Assembly: GCA_037074705.1 (NCBI GenBank)
Contig: CM073590.1
Span: forward strand, 159,896,746 to 159,960,745
Source: Zhengitettix transpicula
Taxonomy: Eukaryota; Arthropoda; Insecta; Orthoptera; Tetrigidae
DNA: 64,000 nt
Reading direction: 5' to 3'
Of the stretch, positions 1 to 11,049 are shown one piece after another (the first letter of the stretch is position 1; each line of letters begins with the position of its first letter). Both the position numbers and the translations under genes were made by a program. Below the pieces are notes generated by a model that was not told the origin of the DNA, searched no databases, and worked only from the letters and a program-made list of their open reading frames with translations.

Positions 1-760
1 ACAGAAATACATAAATAAAGCAGTATCGCTCGGAAGATAGAATTTGAATGCTATAATGGAAATTTCAGGGTAAATAACAAACTACAAAAATAGTAGAAGA
101 ATGATAACCATCTGAAAAACAAGTAAATGACATAACTGAGGTATTTTTTTTGCAAATTCTGAATACAAAATACATCATCCCGTCGACTCAATTAGCCTAA
201 TTGTAATCATACATTTATCGATCGATTTTTACCTAATCCGTTAGTAGTTTATCACGCGTTCCAATTGGTCTAATTTCTTCAATAAGAAAATATTTTCCCA
301 CTTCAACTGGATAAGTCGGTAAATCCTCTTGATCAAAATATTCCTCGACACGCTTTACTTTGTTCATAAAATGCCACTTCTCCACTGTGAGATAAGTTGT
401 AAGTTACTTAAGCGATATAAATTTTGTAATCGCTGTTTATCTGTTTGGAGTCAAGCACGTAGGCAACGAACAGCATGATATTATTTGTATGGTATACATT
501 GCTGACAACAGTATTTTAGAAAATAATTACACTCCACATGCCTGAAATACTTAATCCCAGCACAAGTAAAAAAGATCATAATTTCTTAGATGAATCAATT
601 TATCTGGCATAGTAAATTAATTTATTTTTGGTTATCTCTACACATACATGGTTGCTAAGAGGTTTATTCTGCTTAAAAGAGCATAAGAAATGCTTTAAAT
701 GAAAGCTCGTCACTGAAGGTTATGAAACGGAATTAACGGATTAGGATAGAAATTCTCGAA
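1..760. other. A+T-rich sequence, no gene seen
   Basis: No coding pattern, RNA gene or repeat family could be recognised in this stretch. It is unique-looking A+T-rich DNA without long open frames. Confidence 0.5.
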
Positions 761-764
761 AAGA

Positions 765-835
765 CCAGGATCGAACCCAGAACCTCAGGTAAGTTTGTGA
801 TAGCTCTAATCACTGACCTACCTTAGCCAACAAGA
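765..835 (-). repeat. tRNA-like SINE head, decayed
   Basis: On the reverse strand there is an A-box-like segment (TAGGTCAGTGATTAGAGC) followed about 30 bases later by a B-box-like GGTTCGATCC. This is the internal RNA polymerase III promoter layout of a tRNA or tRNA-derived SINE. The acceptor arms do not pair, so a working tRNA is unlikely. A related head lies near 23.55 kb. No SINE tail could be delimited. Confidence 0.45.
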
Positions 836-839
836 ATAC

Positions 840-1430
840 TTCCATGATTAGAGTGACCCCTAACGTAACGGTGGTCCTTAGTATGATTATTGGAGCAGTC
901 GAAATTATCATATCATAATCTGCTTAAAAATACTGATTATACGCATATATGAATTGAAAACATGTTTTAAAATACTTTATTTGCTATAAAACGGAAACTC
1001 ACTTTTGTCTCTCAATGAAAGTTTCGCTTTTCTCTTTACATATTAAAATATATGGTTGAAAGTTTCCTCTAACTTATAAAATATTCAACGCATATGGATT
1101 ACCGCAATATGTTTTTACGGGCCAACAGTTGTTTATGTATTCCAGTCCGATTACTAGCTAATGCCGCATTATTATACACTATGCGATCTACGACGAATCG
1201 CACGATAAATAAACATACAGTTTCATAGGGACATGGATTGACTATTTAATTGTTTCTATAAAATGCAGTCTTGATATTGCCATTATGTGAAATGAATATT
1301 TTAGACTTAAAAAAGACTCCGAATGAGGTATATTGAGTCCCTCAAGAGTTCAGAAGACGTAACGGATCAAATGATCCAGTGCAATTTACCTTTATTGTCC
1401 CTGAAATTAATTTAATTAACCTATATATAT
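840..1430. other. A+T-rich sequence, no gene seen
   Basis: Nothing recognisable apart from the short TA run at its right edge, which is the target of the adjoining LTR. Confidence 0.5.
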
Positions 1431-2435
1431 TGTAATACCCAGTTAAGAAGGACATGAATTTTGTTCTTATTTCATCAGATTTGTTTACCAAATCAGACTG
1501 TGGATTCTTGAGTGGTTTGTATATAAAAAAAGATGATAATAAAATGATGGATAAGTGGCTCTTAGAGAAGGGGAGGACTATAATTGGACGTTTAGCGGCT
1601 CTTAGAGCTAATGATTTTGACAGACATCGGGACGAAACCCTAAAGGCATAATGACAGAAGTTTTATGGACGTACAATTATATTAAAAGGAAATGTTTATT
1701 TTAATTGTATTGAGTGGCTCTCGGAGCGTGAGGAAGCCAACAGCCGGTGTTTGTTTGGCGAACGTGGAAATTCAAAAACTGTGAAATTAAGTGAATATTC
1801 TGAAGAGGGAGAGCAGATAAAAGGAGTTGGACTGGAGTGTGGGGACACAGTTGGACTGGAGAACTAAGAAGAGTTGGGCAGGAGATCTCGAAGGAGATGG
1901 ACGTGGAGTCGGGTGCCAAAGCGCAAGAGGGAAGGATGTTGGAGTGTCCGCAAAGGAGGATGACGTGGAGTCGGTGATAAATATTCGGTCAAATTGAATG
2001 GTGGCCGTGACTAAAATTAAAATAAACATTTTAGTCCATGCAAGCTGTCAGGAGTCGGGATATTAAAAAGATGAAGTGAACGTGTCTGTGGAGCGTGTGT
2101 AAAAGTCTGTGCACAGAAGGGCATTGTAGATTAAAGAGCATTCCTGAAAATCCCAAATAAAATTGTAAGTAGAAATTCAGTAATAAAGTTTGTAAATTGT
2201 TAAATAAGGGTAATGAGTCAGATTTCGTTTCATTTCGTTTTTCATTTATTTTAACTGCATTGTTTAATTGTAAATTTTGTGTTCCGTTTCCTTATCAACC
2301 CAGTAAAGACCCTGGGGTACAGAGTCTGATTTATTAAAATGTATTCTAGATTAATAAAATTGTTTTGTTGATAAAATTTAATAACGTGTTTTATTTAATT
2401 TCCTATAATGTTAATTATCAAAATTTAGGGGTATT

Positions 2436-2438
<3 letters not shown>
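1431..2438 (+). mobile_element. Solo LTR, subfamily A, copy 1
   Basis: The unit begins TGTAATACCC and ends GGGGTATTACA, so it has TG...CA termini inside a TGTAAT/ATTACA inverted pair. ATAT lies on both sides as the probable 4-bp target duplication in a TA tract. Inside are an internal block shared with the other LTRs (GTCAGATTTCGTT) and, about 140 bp before the end, CCCAGTAAAGACCCTG, also shared by every LTR here. The closest relative is at 39024-40136, which shares the first ~70 bases and the 3' third. No internal region follows, so it is a solo LTR. The open frames inside are not conserved between copies. A terminal-inverted-repeat DNA element is less likely, because sister copies are followed by tRNA primer-binding sites. 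Confidence 0.7.

Positions 2439-2470
<32 letters not shown>
2439..2470. repeat. (AT)16 microsatellite
   Basis: Uninterrupted AT dinucleotide run directly after the LTR end. It is the insertion target of that LTR. Confidence 0.95.
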
Positions 2471-2474
<4 letters not shown>

Positions 2475-2806
2475 CTTGTATTTATTATTACATTTTAATT
2501 AAAATTTTGGGGAACATATCTCAGATTGCAATTATACCCACACTAGTTTTCGCTGTATATATTGTAATATTCGCCAATGTTGTTATTAATATAATTTTAA
2601 AATTGTTCAATTATAAAGTTTGGTTACGTAAGATAATGGCCATTTAATTGAGAGAATTTTTGAGCAGTCGCTGGGCAATGTGAGAAAAGTAAATACTGTG
2701 TATTACCAGATTTTTTATGTGTTTTTTGTATTATTTTTATGATTAGCGGCGGCCAGTAAGTCAAAAGGTGATCGTCCGATGTCACCTGAGAGTTTTGTAG
2801 TTTGAA

Positions 2807-2850
2807 ATTTCTCACAGTGGAAACTTTGTGGAGGGAGTGAAGTTGGTACG
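2807..2850 (+). repeat. 44-bp direct repeat, copy 1
   Basis: Identical to 3331-3374 over 44 bases, beginning ATTTCTCACAGTGG and ending AGTTGGTACG. The copies are 524 bp apart inside the same LTR-like unit. Confidence 0.95.
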
Positions 2851-3330
2851 TAAAAATTGTTGTTCGTCGAAGAGAGATGATGTCATGGGGCGATAGAGCC
2901 CAGGGTCGAACCAGTAGTTTCGAAGTTTTGGAATAATGGAAGTTATGAATATTGAACTTTGAAGGAAATATAATTCGGTGGAGTAAGTGTACTTAAAAGA
3001 ATTCGGCGGCAGAGAACAATTTAATCTTGCTGGTATTGTTGGCTGTTATATCCGAACATTTAATAGACTGGCGCAGACTGAAATTATATATCTCGTGATC
3101 TGACCATTATTTTGATCAAGGTCGTTTCCCATGCTAAAAACATCTTAGAAGTTGGTGATAATATTGGCTAGCTGATTGGTGAAACATCGCTCGTCCGTAA
3201 GCAAGATTCTGTTTGTCTGGTGCTCTAAAAGAATTGATTTGTATGTGTGGTGATAGTGAATGGATGATTGTATGCACATATTGCCTTTTTTCATATGTTT
3301 AAAAGGTTTTCTTAACTATTTGGAGTTGAG

Positions 3331-3374
3331 ATTTCTCACAGTGGAAACTTTGTGGAGGGAGTGAAGTTGGTACG
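3331..3374 (+). repeat. 44-bp direct repeat, copy 2
   Basis: Second copy of the 44-bp repeat at 2807-2850. Confidence 0.95.
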
Positions 3375-3700
3375 AATCAGAAATGATATGTACAGCAACT
3401 ATTCTAAATTTGGCAAATAAATCTTGTGTACAAATCATAATGGTTGTGCCGTCAAATTTAATTTCTTTTTATGTTTGTATTTTGGGAGGATTTTTTTAAG
3501 TGATAAAATATAAATTATATATTTCATTTGAATTCTGTATTTTTTTGATCTCCGATAAAACAGTCTGGGATAAAAATAAGAGTCTCACTTAAATTAATAG
3601 CGGAGGAATTATTATATAAATTTATAAATAAATTCATGGCCGTCATTTTAAACCTTTCACAAAATTTTAAGAATTGCAATTAAAATTTGATAACTTGAAA

Positions 3701-4020
3701 ATTACATGAGCTTGTTTTTTATTGTTCGAAGTAAATATTTTTTAAAATAATCATAAATTGTAAACAGAAGTAAAATTTAAATTACATGAGCTTGTTTTTA
3801 ATTGTTCAAAGTAAATATTTTTTAAAATAACCATAAATTGTAAACTGAAGTAAAATTTAAATTACATGAGCTTGTTTTTAATTGTTCAAAGTAAATATTT
3901 TTTAAAATAACCATAAATTGTAAACTGAAGTAAAATTTAAATTACATGAGCTTGTTTTTAATTGTTCAAAGTAAATATTTTTTAAAATAATCATAAATTG
4001 TAAACTGAAGTAAAATTTAA
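3701..4020 (+). repeat. 4 x 80-bp tandem repeat
   Basis: The motif ATTACATGAGCTTG recurs at 3701, 3781, 3861 and 3941, an exact 80-bp period. Units differ at only a few positions (for example AACAGAAG versus AACTGAAG), so the array is young relative to its surroundings. Confidence 0.95.
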
Positions 4021-4151
4021 ATTAATTTAAATATATCAAAGCTCATTAATACATTGAATTGCCCATCAAAGTAAATTAAAGTATATAAAATCTATAAAAT
4101 TGAGTAATAAATTAAAGAATTTAAAAGGCTTCTTTTTGAATATTACAATAT

Positions 4152-7015
4152 ATCTTCCTCTAATTATATTAAAACGATTTATTATTTATATTACTTCTTC
4201 TTAATATATATATATTATTCTAATTATATTACAACGTTCTTTTATTTGATATCGCAAGTGGAAATACAAACGACTATTTTTTACGCTTAAAGTATCTTTC
4301 CTTAATTTATTTATAAGAGGAACTATATTTACTACATGAAATTGTTGAGATCCAGCCAAGATTCACGCCCAGGAGTTACTTTATGTAGTGCATAAATACT
4401 TTAATGATTCTCAAATATAGTACAAAAATATAATACAAAAAAGAAAGACACTTAATATTAGTTCTAAAATCAGTAAAATTTTGTTTTTAACATCCAAGAT
4501 GGTAGTATGAAGTCCAAGATTTTTTAAAAAACTAAATATATCAAAATATAACTACCCAAGAATTTTACTTTTATAAGTAGTTCAACGACGCAACAGCAGC
4601 CGAAATGAATAAATAAAATGTTTGGAATTACTGACGAAAAATACCAGTGTTTTGAAAATCACAACTCTCCTCTCTCCTATGTTTTGATTAGTTTTTTAGT
4701 TGTAAAGAATATATCGAGGAGTCCTCAAACAATTACCCACAATGATATTCTATAACAATTTATGTTTTATGATCCTTTCGAAACGTTCTTTCTCGGACTG
4801 TAAATAAATTTTAAGTGACCAGATCGACTCACCTTTCAGCTGAGCGGAGAACGAGCGACTGACAACAGGCCACTTGTGACCCTGAAGTGACGTCACCCAC
4901 TATCTACAGCTGAGATTCAATGTGTCCTTCTGCAGCTCCAATCGCGTTCCACTCTGGTTTACTGATCATGCTATGAACACTGAATTTGCTTGCATAAGCC
5001 TAATTATTATACAGTACAATTATTATCGCGTACAAAGATTAATCTTTACGCTTATAAATCAAGTCCTCCAAAAAAAATAACAGAAAACGTATATGGAAGA
5101 GTCAGGTTTTTGTTTGAAACTTTGAAAAGGTAATATTCGTAGTCGTATTCGAAGTCTGAAATGGCTAATCTTTTGATGTATAGCACAGAAATAATTTTCC
5201 ACGACTTGTGTATGTTTACGATCTAAATGGAGGCAAAGGGGAAGTAGACTTGCGAGAAAATTACAGAAATTTCAAGTCAATATATGAATATTATATCATA
5301 AATACCAGCTTTGTCGATGTAAATCAAATAAAAACTGTTGAATTAAAATTATTTAGAATTACAATCCCCTGGGATTTTTTTATAATTTCAGAAATTATGT
5401 CAAACTGAAAAATTATTATTTCGTATTGACATTCGAGCATTAAATTAAGTATCAAAATCAGTTGATGTACTGTAAGAATAGTTTATTGGCATTCAAAAGT
5501 GAATTATTTTACTGGTGATTGGGGAAGATGTTCTTGAAGATTTCTCGAAATATATCGTACATTGTTTTCATTTTCCAACACTTAAATCTTTTTCTACAAA
5601 TTCTCTTTACATTCCCTAATCTTTTACCATTGAATGAAGTCTCACTGATCGCTTCCCAACGTCTGGGATGCTTTGCTACTCCATAAAAATCTCCACTAAT
5701 GTCACTGAAATAATTTCAATAACGATTCAGATCATAACTTGATTCAATTCTCAGTCTTTAAATTTTCTTTACTGAGGCCCAGACTTTTTCTTCTTCTTCT
5801 GAATTTTAACAGTTTCAACCTCGGCATAAATCTCTTCCAAAGAACCGTAAAACGGCGTTCTTTGAACTCCGGGAGTGAGTCTAAATCTAGTGGACTCATG
5901 TCCCGACAGTGAGGCTATGATGTAACACTTTCAATTCGTATAAGATAATCTTAAAACATTCCTCATGTATGCTTGACTGTTGTGAAGATTGAGTGGCACA
6001 TCCTCGAACAGCTGCAGTTCATGCTGTCCTCTTTTTGCTTGAAGGAACGATAGTACAGTGCTGTGACACTAATTCAACGTGGAACGTTATCTGCAATGAC
6101 GATTCCTCTGTGATGGTAAACAAATATAACAAATAACATCACCATTTAATTTTACTCATCATTAAATTGATCTTCACAACAGGTTGGACTTTAATTTCAA
6201 CTCATGGTTACATTCTCTGACCCATGTATCGCAAATAACGATATGCTTCAATTACAATATTAAATTAGTCTTTGAATAATGTCCAGTTGATAGGACATAT
6301 TTTATACGTTCAGAATATTCAGTTGTGTTGAGCTATGAAAAATAGTACACATAAAACATCTTTTGCTTAAAATAGGTTCATTCATTGATAGAATATTTAT
6401 TTTTATATTTATATTTTTTTAAAACAATACCAGTTTAAAGACAGGTAATCATATATTTCTTCAAGTTATGCGCACAAAATGTGCATACTGAATATTGTGA
6501 CCAGCTATATCTCATCCCGAATAACAGACACATAAATTATTTGGATTCAGCTTTACATAAAACTTACTTTGATAACATTCTCAATTCTCCTGTCGCTGAC
6601 GTAGATTTGTTACAGAACAAAGTATAGTTAATTCAACTATTTACTCACAAATGGCAAAGAAAGCATGCAAAAGTTCATCAATCATTACTGATGTTGTAGT
6701 GAGGAGTAACTGTTTACATAAACAGATTATATGAAATTTGCAATACAGTCAAGTTCTATTTATCATCATATTTCGTCACAAGAAATGTCCTCGGTGCCTG
6801 GAACAGGGTCGCAATTCTTGACATCACTTTCGATTGATTCATTTATATTAACTGTATTTATTCACAGGGCTCTATTTAATTTTTCAAACAGTTCCAGCTT
6901 CCTCTCTCTCTCTCCCGAATCCAAATTCAAACTGTCCTCCACGTCGTCAAAAAATAAGTCTGCCCTATTCAACAGTTACCAACCTTCACACTACAAAGAT
7001 TTTTGGGAGAGTAAC
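4152..7015. other. A+T-rich sequence, no gene seen
   Basis: No repeat family, RNA or protein domain was recognised. A moderately G+C-richer patch near 4.83-4.97 kb has no coding signal I trust. Short open frames here are not supported by any recognisable motif. Confidence 0.45.
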
Positions 7016-7029
7016 TTCGTCACGTTAGA

Positions 7030-7030
<1 letters not shown>

Positions 7031-7070
<40 letters not shown>
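7031..7070. repeat. (TA)20 microsatellite
   Basis: Uninterrupted TA run. It is preceded by GTCACGTTAGAG at 7019-7030, a motif that recurs at 8276-8287 beyond the adjacent LTR. This suggests the LTR landed inside a local tandem array. Confidence 0.95.
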
Positions 7071-7074
<4 letters not shown>

Positions 7075-7083
7075 AATTTAATT

Positions 7084-7109
7084 TTGTCCCACGTTGTGGA
7101 AGCCATTAA
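7084..7109 (-). other. Primer-binding-site remnant after LTR
   Basis: Reading the reverse strand out of the LTR end, the sequence is TTAATGGCTTCCACAACGTG and then GGAC. It matches the second class of primer-binding-site-like motif seen after other LTRs in this window. It runs into the TA tract without a closing ATTACA, so the cassette is incomplete. Confidence 0.55.
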
Positions 7110-8108
7110 TGTAATAATCAAAATGAATAGGTTAATTAAATGAAAAAAATAATCAAATTTTTAACAAACAAATAATTTATTATCAATTTGTTGCTTCCAA
7201 AAATTAAAAACAATTACAATCAAAATTTAATATCTCTTATCTCAGGGCCTTCACTTGGTTTGATAATTAACAGAGTAAATGATTTAATGACCTGATTATC
7301 AATTCAGTTTAAAATTTACCTAAAAACAATAAGTCGATAAATGAAAGAAAGCTAAATGTAAAGAAATTAACTTGAATGAAAAATGAACGAAATCTGACTT
7401 TTCCCTTTTAGTTACCATTTACAATTATTATTATCGTTTTGGTTACTCACATATTGTCCGACTGGTACTAGCATTCTTTTGTATCTTCTAAGTACACTAT
7501 AATGCAAATTTTATTACACTGATTCTAAATTTCGTCACAGATTCTACACATATGAAGTCGAAATGCAATTACTCAGCTCCCAGTAAAATCGGATGATCCT
7601 CTCCTAATTGGTCAGCTATCGGATGTCGTTTTCCCTCAACGCGAAATTGTTCAAGTTATTTATAATGAAGCAACCCTTGCTTCACCGTTGGCTAGTTGTT
7701 AGAACATCTCTCTGTCCAACTATCTGCTTGCTTACAGGAACTCACGATTTGAAGATTTTAGACTTTTACTGATTTATTTATCAATTAGGTTTGAACTGCT
7801 AAATATCTCGGTGAAGATTTGTTTTTAATGTCTCTCCTCTCGTGGCTGACCGTAGACTTTTTTCTTTCGCTCCTCGCCGTAGACTCAGACTAACTTTTAC
7901 AATGTCTCTCCTCTCGTGGCTGATCGTAGACGTCGACTGAAAACTAAATATACTTTTGCGCGCCTAATCGCTATTCCGACTCCTCAACAAAGAAACAGAA
8001 CTCGCCGCTCATTGTTGCTTTCCTCGCTCATGACGCTTACAATTCATTTATTCGCTAACAATATAAATTATTTAAAAACAATTAATGACTTAATTAATTG
8101 GCATTACA
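7110..8108 (-). mobile_element. LTR, subfamily B, reverse strand
   Basis: On the reverse strand the unit starts TGTAATGCCAATTAATT and ends GATTATTACA (999 bp). It contains the family block around CAGATTTCGTTC and the CCAAGTGAAGGCCCTGAGAT region before its 3' end. It is closely related to 11840-12831, 17444-18314 and 56775-57822. A primer-binding-site remnant follows its 3' end. No gag or pol is present. Confidence 0.7.
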
Positions 8109-8115
8109 ATATATA

Positions 8116-8480
8116 TATATATATGAAGAAACATGAGTCTTATAATTATACTTGTTCATAATTAAGTACATGGTCATATATATAATTATTTATTTATTAA
8201 TTAATTTAAATAAATTTTTATATTATCACTTAGTTTTAAATAAAAGAATTCAAAGTTTTTAGGGGTAATAATTTTGTCACGTTAGAGTATATATATAAAA
8301 GAAACATGAGTTTTATATTTATAGTAGTTCATAAGTAAGTACATGGTCACGTATATATATATATATAAGAAGCAAGAGTCTTATAATTACAATAGTTCAT
8401 AATTAAACACATTGTCACAATAGTCTTATAATTACAGTAGTTCATAATTAAACAGTGATATATATATTTATATATGAACT
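8116..8480 (+). repeat. Degenerate tandem repeat of ~65-90 bp units
   Basis: At least four related units share GAAACATGAGTYTTATAATT, then GTTCATAATTAA, then a GTCA-plus-TA run. They start near 8119, 8290, 8368 and 8415. The third and fourth are shortened. The array borders the LTR on one side and shares its flanking motif with the other side at 7019. Confidence 0.75.
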
Positions 8481-9025
8481 CTTTAAACTCTATAGATTTA
8501 AATAAAAGAATTCCCATTAGCTATTATTCCTACAGATAAAACGATACATCTTGGAAGGGAATTAGTACTGGTTTTCGTTTATTTCTCGAAGGGTAACAGC
8601 CTGGGTTGATAAATTAGATCTACGTGGTCAGGGTTTTAACTTCCTAGGAGCGAATATCTGAGAACGGTCGTCTAATCGCTGTGAACTGAAGCGTCGTTCG
8701 TTGAAGACACGTTTATCGCACGTATACGGATTTTTTTTATCTATGTTCCATGATGCGACTAGTAGGATTGTAATGTATTTATTTTATTTGCGCAGAGATC
8801 AATCAAGCAGAGAACAAATTTCAGATGGAAATGATTAAAAGTTTTATGATGGAAAGTAAATATAAAAGTTTGGCTAGTAAGAAAAAAAAATTAACAGTAA
8901 AGAAAAAAACTGTCTTTATAATTTAGCATTCACAAACTTTTTAAAAGTTGAGGCTGTACGCGATTACAAACGATGTCGATTGACGAAACAGAATACATCA
9001 ACACGTAAATGAAATGAAAATTTAT
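8481..9025. other. No gene or repeat recognised
   Basis: The stretch 8570-8760 is a little richer in G+C than its surroundings but shows no motif I can name. Confidence 0.45.
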
Positions 9026-9375
9026 AAATAAATAAACCTCATCCCATTTTAAGTCAGGAAAATAATTGATTAAATTAACAACGTTTTATCAGTTAATTTG
9101 CGACCTCATCAGGTTCAAGTTTAAAACAATTTTGGTGCTGACTTCCGTGCCCAAAATGTACCATTTAAAGCGAGAACGACCAAGAATGTATATTAATTTT
9201 TACTGGTCGTTCTCGTTTTAAGTATTACATTTCGGGCACGTCAGTCAGCACCTAAATTGTTTTAAACTTGAACCTGATGAGGTCGCAAACTAAGCGATGA
9301 AACGTTGTTAATTTAATAAATTCTATTTTCTGACTTTTGCTGATGATTATTTATTTATTAGTTTTCGCAATAGTC
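9026..9375 (+). repeat. Palindrome containing a hammerhead ribozyme (PLE-type family B)
   Basis: Two inverted arms of about 120-140 bp flank a short loop near 9183-9205. Near the outer end of the forward strand are CAACGTT (9079-9085), then CTGATGA (9274-9280), then a pairing GGTCGC...GCGAT, then GAAACGTTG (9299-9307). This is the hammerhead core: stem III CAACGT/ACGTTG with cleavage predicted after GTT, a helix II of about 5 bp, and a very long stem I formed by the arms. The reverse strand carries the same layout, but the GAA preceding ACGTTG is changed there, so that core looks broken. Hammerheads of this kind are known from Penelope-like elements. No coding sequence is attached here. Confidence 0.65.
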
Positions 9376-10640
9376 AGAATACATATTTATAAAATGAAAA
9401 TTCATTTAATATTAAATTGTGGACAATTATGTATACCTCCATGAGTTTAATTTTTAGAGAATACACGGCAGAGAATTTATATTTTAGGAGCAGAGAACAG
9501 TGCTGTAAATAATAATGTGAATTCGTGAGTACGGAGTGTCATTAAGACACGGACAAAATGTAATTAATTGACAATGCAAATTGATGAGAAGCTAATATTA
9601 CCCTAAAGGGTAATTTTTTCTTATTTATGATTTTTTATTGTCTGATAGTTTTAAAATTAATATAATAAATTTTTTCTTATATTATAAAAATTAATAGCTG
9701 ACTTTAAAGAATCCATATATAAAAAAATGAATAAAATAGATTTAAATATATTTCACGCATAATTTATTTCAACAAATATATAAAGTAATGGTTCAAACAT
9801 TTTATAATTACTTTTCTAAAAGCTCGTTCACCACTTTCTGTTTTCCGTTGTCCAGTTTTGATCGTTGGATGGTGAATTATACACCTTGAACGCGCTGCCA
9901 ATGAAAACGCGGAAGTCCTTCAGAAAGCCTTCACCAGAAAGTTTCCGCGTCCAGTTACGGCCGGTAACCAGATTGCATTGAGCAGATCTGGTAAAGGTTA
10001 CACGAGGTTAATAAAAACAGTTATTTAACGGTGTAATTTTCAAACATATTCAACTGAAATATGTTATTTTTGTTTCCGAATATAAAAATAATTTACATTC
10101 TTACACTAAACATACTAAAATATTTGTACAGATTTGACCAAAATTAGAACTATTTATTTTCATCAAAGGATTTTGCAGTAAAAGACTTTCAAAAAGTATC
10201 AGGCAGTTTTAGGAAATGATCACAGTAATCAGTTCCTAATCGGTTGAAATAATAAAAGGAAAAGGAGACGGATTTGGAAGAAAGAAAACGAATGATTATA
10301 ATTTCAGAAATTAAAATTCGATATGGTAAGGTGAGTCGATGCCATCTAAATTGTTCGCAACAAACATTGAGGAAATAATTCAGATATTAACAGCATTTAA
10401 ATATAAATTAAGTGTTAATGTAGTTTTATAATTATTGTTTCTGATAAATTATTAAATACAAATAAGAAAAATTCATAATGTTTGATTAATTTTTATATTG
10501 CAAATACAAATAAAAATAAATAAATAAAATAACCAGAACAAGTTTCTTAAAATGTTAGTGTGCGATAAATTCAACACCAATGCATAAATTTTTATTCAAA
10601 AATTATAGATTAATTTCTCAGCTTTTCCAACTATTTTGTT
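9376..10640. other. A+T-rich sequence, no gene seen
   Basis: Apart from a moderately complex patch at 9820-10010 without a recognisable motif, this is A+T-rich unique sequence. Confidence 0.45.
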
Positions 10641-10646
10641 CAAAAT

Positions 10647-10740
10647 GAAAAAAATTACGTCTGCTTGAAAATAATTCATCTTTCTTCTTGTTATTATCTT
10701 CTCCTGAGGAAGTCCCAAGTTAGAGACGAAACGTTTTTTC
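10647..10740 (+). ncRNA. Hammerhead ribozyme candidate
   Basis: In order: GAAAAAAATTACGTC (10647-10661), CTGAGGA (10704-10710), AGTC...GAC as helix II, and GAAACGTTTTTTC (10728-10740). The outer strands pair as stem III (ACGT with ACGT, then A-run with T-run), placing a canonical GUC cleavage triplet at 10659-10661. The CUGANGA and GAAA cores are intact. It probably derives from a Penelope-like element, although no coding sequence is nearby. The next ribozyme element begins 66 bp downstream. Confidence 0.6.
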
Positions 10741-10789
10741 TAACTCTAATTATTTCAACGTCAACGAAACCAATTAAATAAATATTTAA

Positions 10790-10805
10790 TATTAAACTTT
10801 TTCTG
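10790..10805 (+). repeat. Target site duplication, left
   Basis: TATTAAACTTTTTCTG, repeated exactly at 11030-11045 around the ribozyme element. Confidence 0.8.
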
Positions 10806-11029
10806 ATAGAAAATTAATAATAAAAAAGATAGCCAAATACAGACAAATTAAGTGATAATATAAATACCACACAACGTATCAAAAGGCTTTTGAGTTTTGT
10901 CAACTGACGAGTGCAGTTGTGTCTCTCTAAGCTCTTCTTAGCACATGAAGAAAGGGACAAGAATCCCAGAAACGTTGTGTGGAATTTATTTTATCACTTA
11001 TTATGTCTGTATTTCACTATCTTTTTTAT
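10806..11029 (+). mobile_element. Ribozyme-only non-autonomous element (PLE-derived family A)
   Basis: A complete 224-bp insertion bounded by a 16-bp exact direct repeat. Inverted arms of about 58 bp (10820-10877 and 10972-11029) carry the shared family ends: GATAGCCAAATACAGAC, then AGTGATAATATAAAT, then CCACACAACGT. Between them lies a hammerhead: ACAACGTA with cleavage after GTA at 10876-10878, the core ATGAAGA at 10945-10951 (CTGAAGA expected, so one core base is changed), helix II GGGA...TCCC, and GAAACGTTG from 10969. Relatives lie near 15.2, 17.2, 23.9, 52.7 and 63.45 kb. The 52.7-kb relative adjoins a GIY-YIG coding fragment, which ties the family to Penelope-like elements. Confidence 0.7.
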
Positions 11030-11045
11030 TATTAAACTTTTTCTG
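11030..11045 (+). repeat. Target site duplication, right
   Basis: Exact copy of 10790-10805. Confidence 0.8.
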
Positions 11046-11049
11046 CCTT

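Larger units (their letters stand above)
2563..4147 (+). mobile_element. LTR-like unit, subfamily D, with internal repeats
   Basis: It begins TGTAATATTC and ends GAATATTACA, with ATAT at 2559-2562 and 4148-4151, which is the same boundary pattern as the other LTRs. At about 1.59 kb it is longer than the rest. Two internal features account for part of this: a 44-bp perfect direct repeat (2807-2850 and 3331-3374) and four tandem 80-bp units at 3701-4020. The unit may be one LTR enlarged by duplication, or two partial copies fused. The opposite-strand element ending at 58978 shares the TGTAATATTC start. No coding capacity was recognised. Confidence 0.45.

Noticed and set aside
1431..2438. TGTAAT...ATTACA units considered as MITEs or other DNA transposons
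   Set aside because: Sister units are followed by motifs complementary to a tRNA 3' end, have TG...CA termini and ATAT duplications, which fits LTRs better. The element at 57917-58978 remains ambiguous.
6731..7081. 116-codon open frame ending in alternating Tyr/Ile
   Set aside because: The end is a translation of the (TA)n tract, and the rest shows no motif.
8116..8480. Short repeats considered as a CRISPR array
   Set aside because: Units are tandem, degenerate and without spacers of constant length; the genome is eukaryotic.
9590..9625. ATTACCCTAAAGGGTAAT followed by a T run, resembling an intrinsic terminator
   Set aside because: The window is eukaryotic, so a bacterial-type terminator is not meaningful; it is a short chance hairpin.
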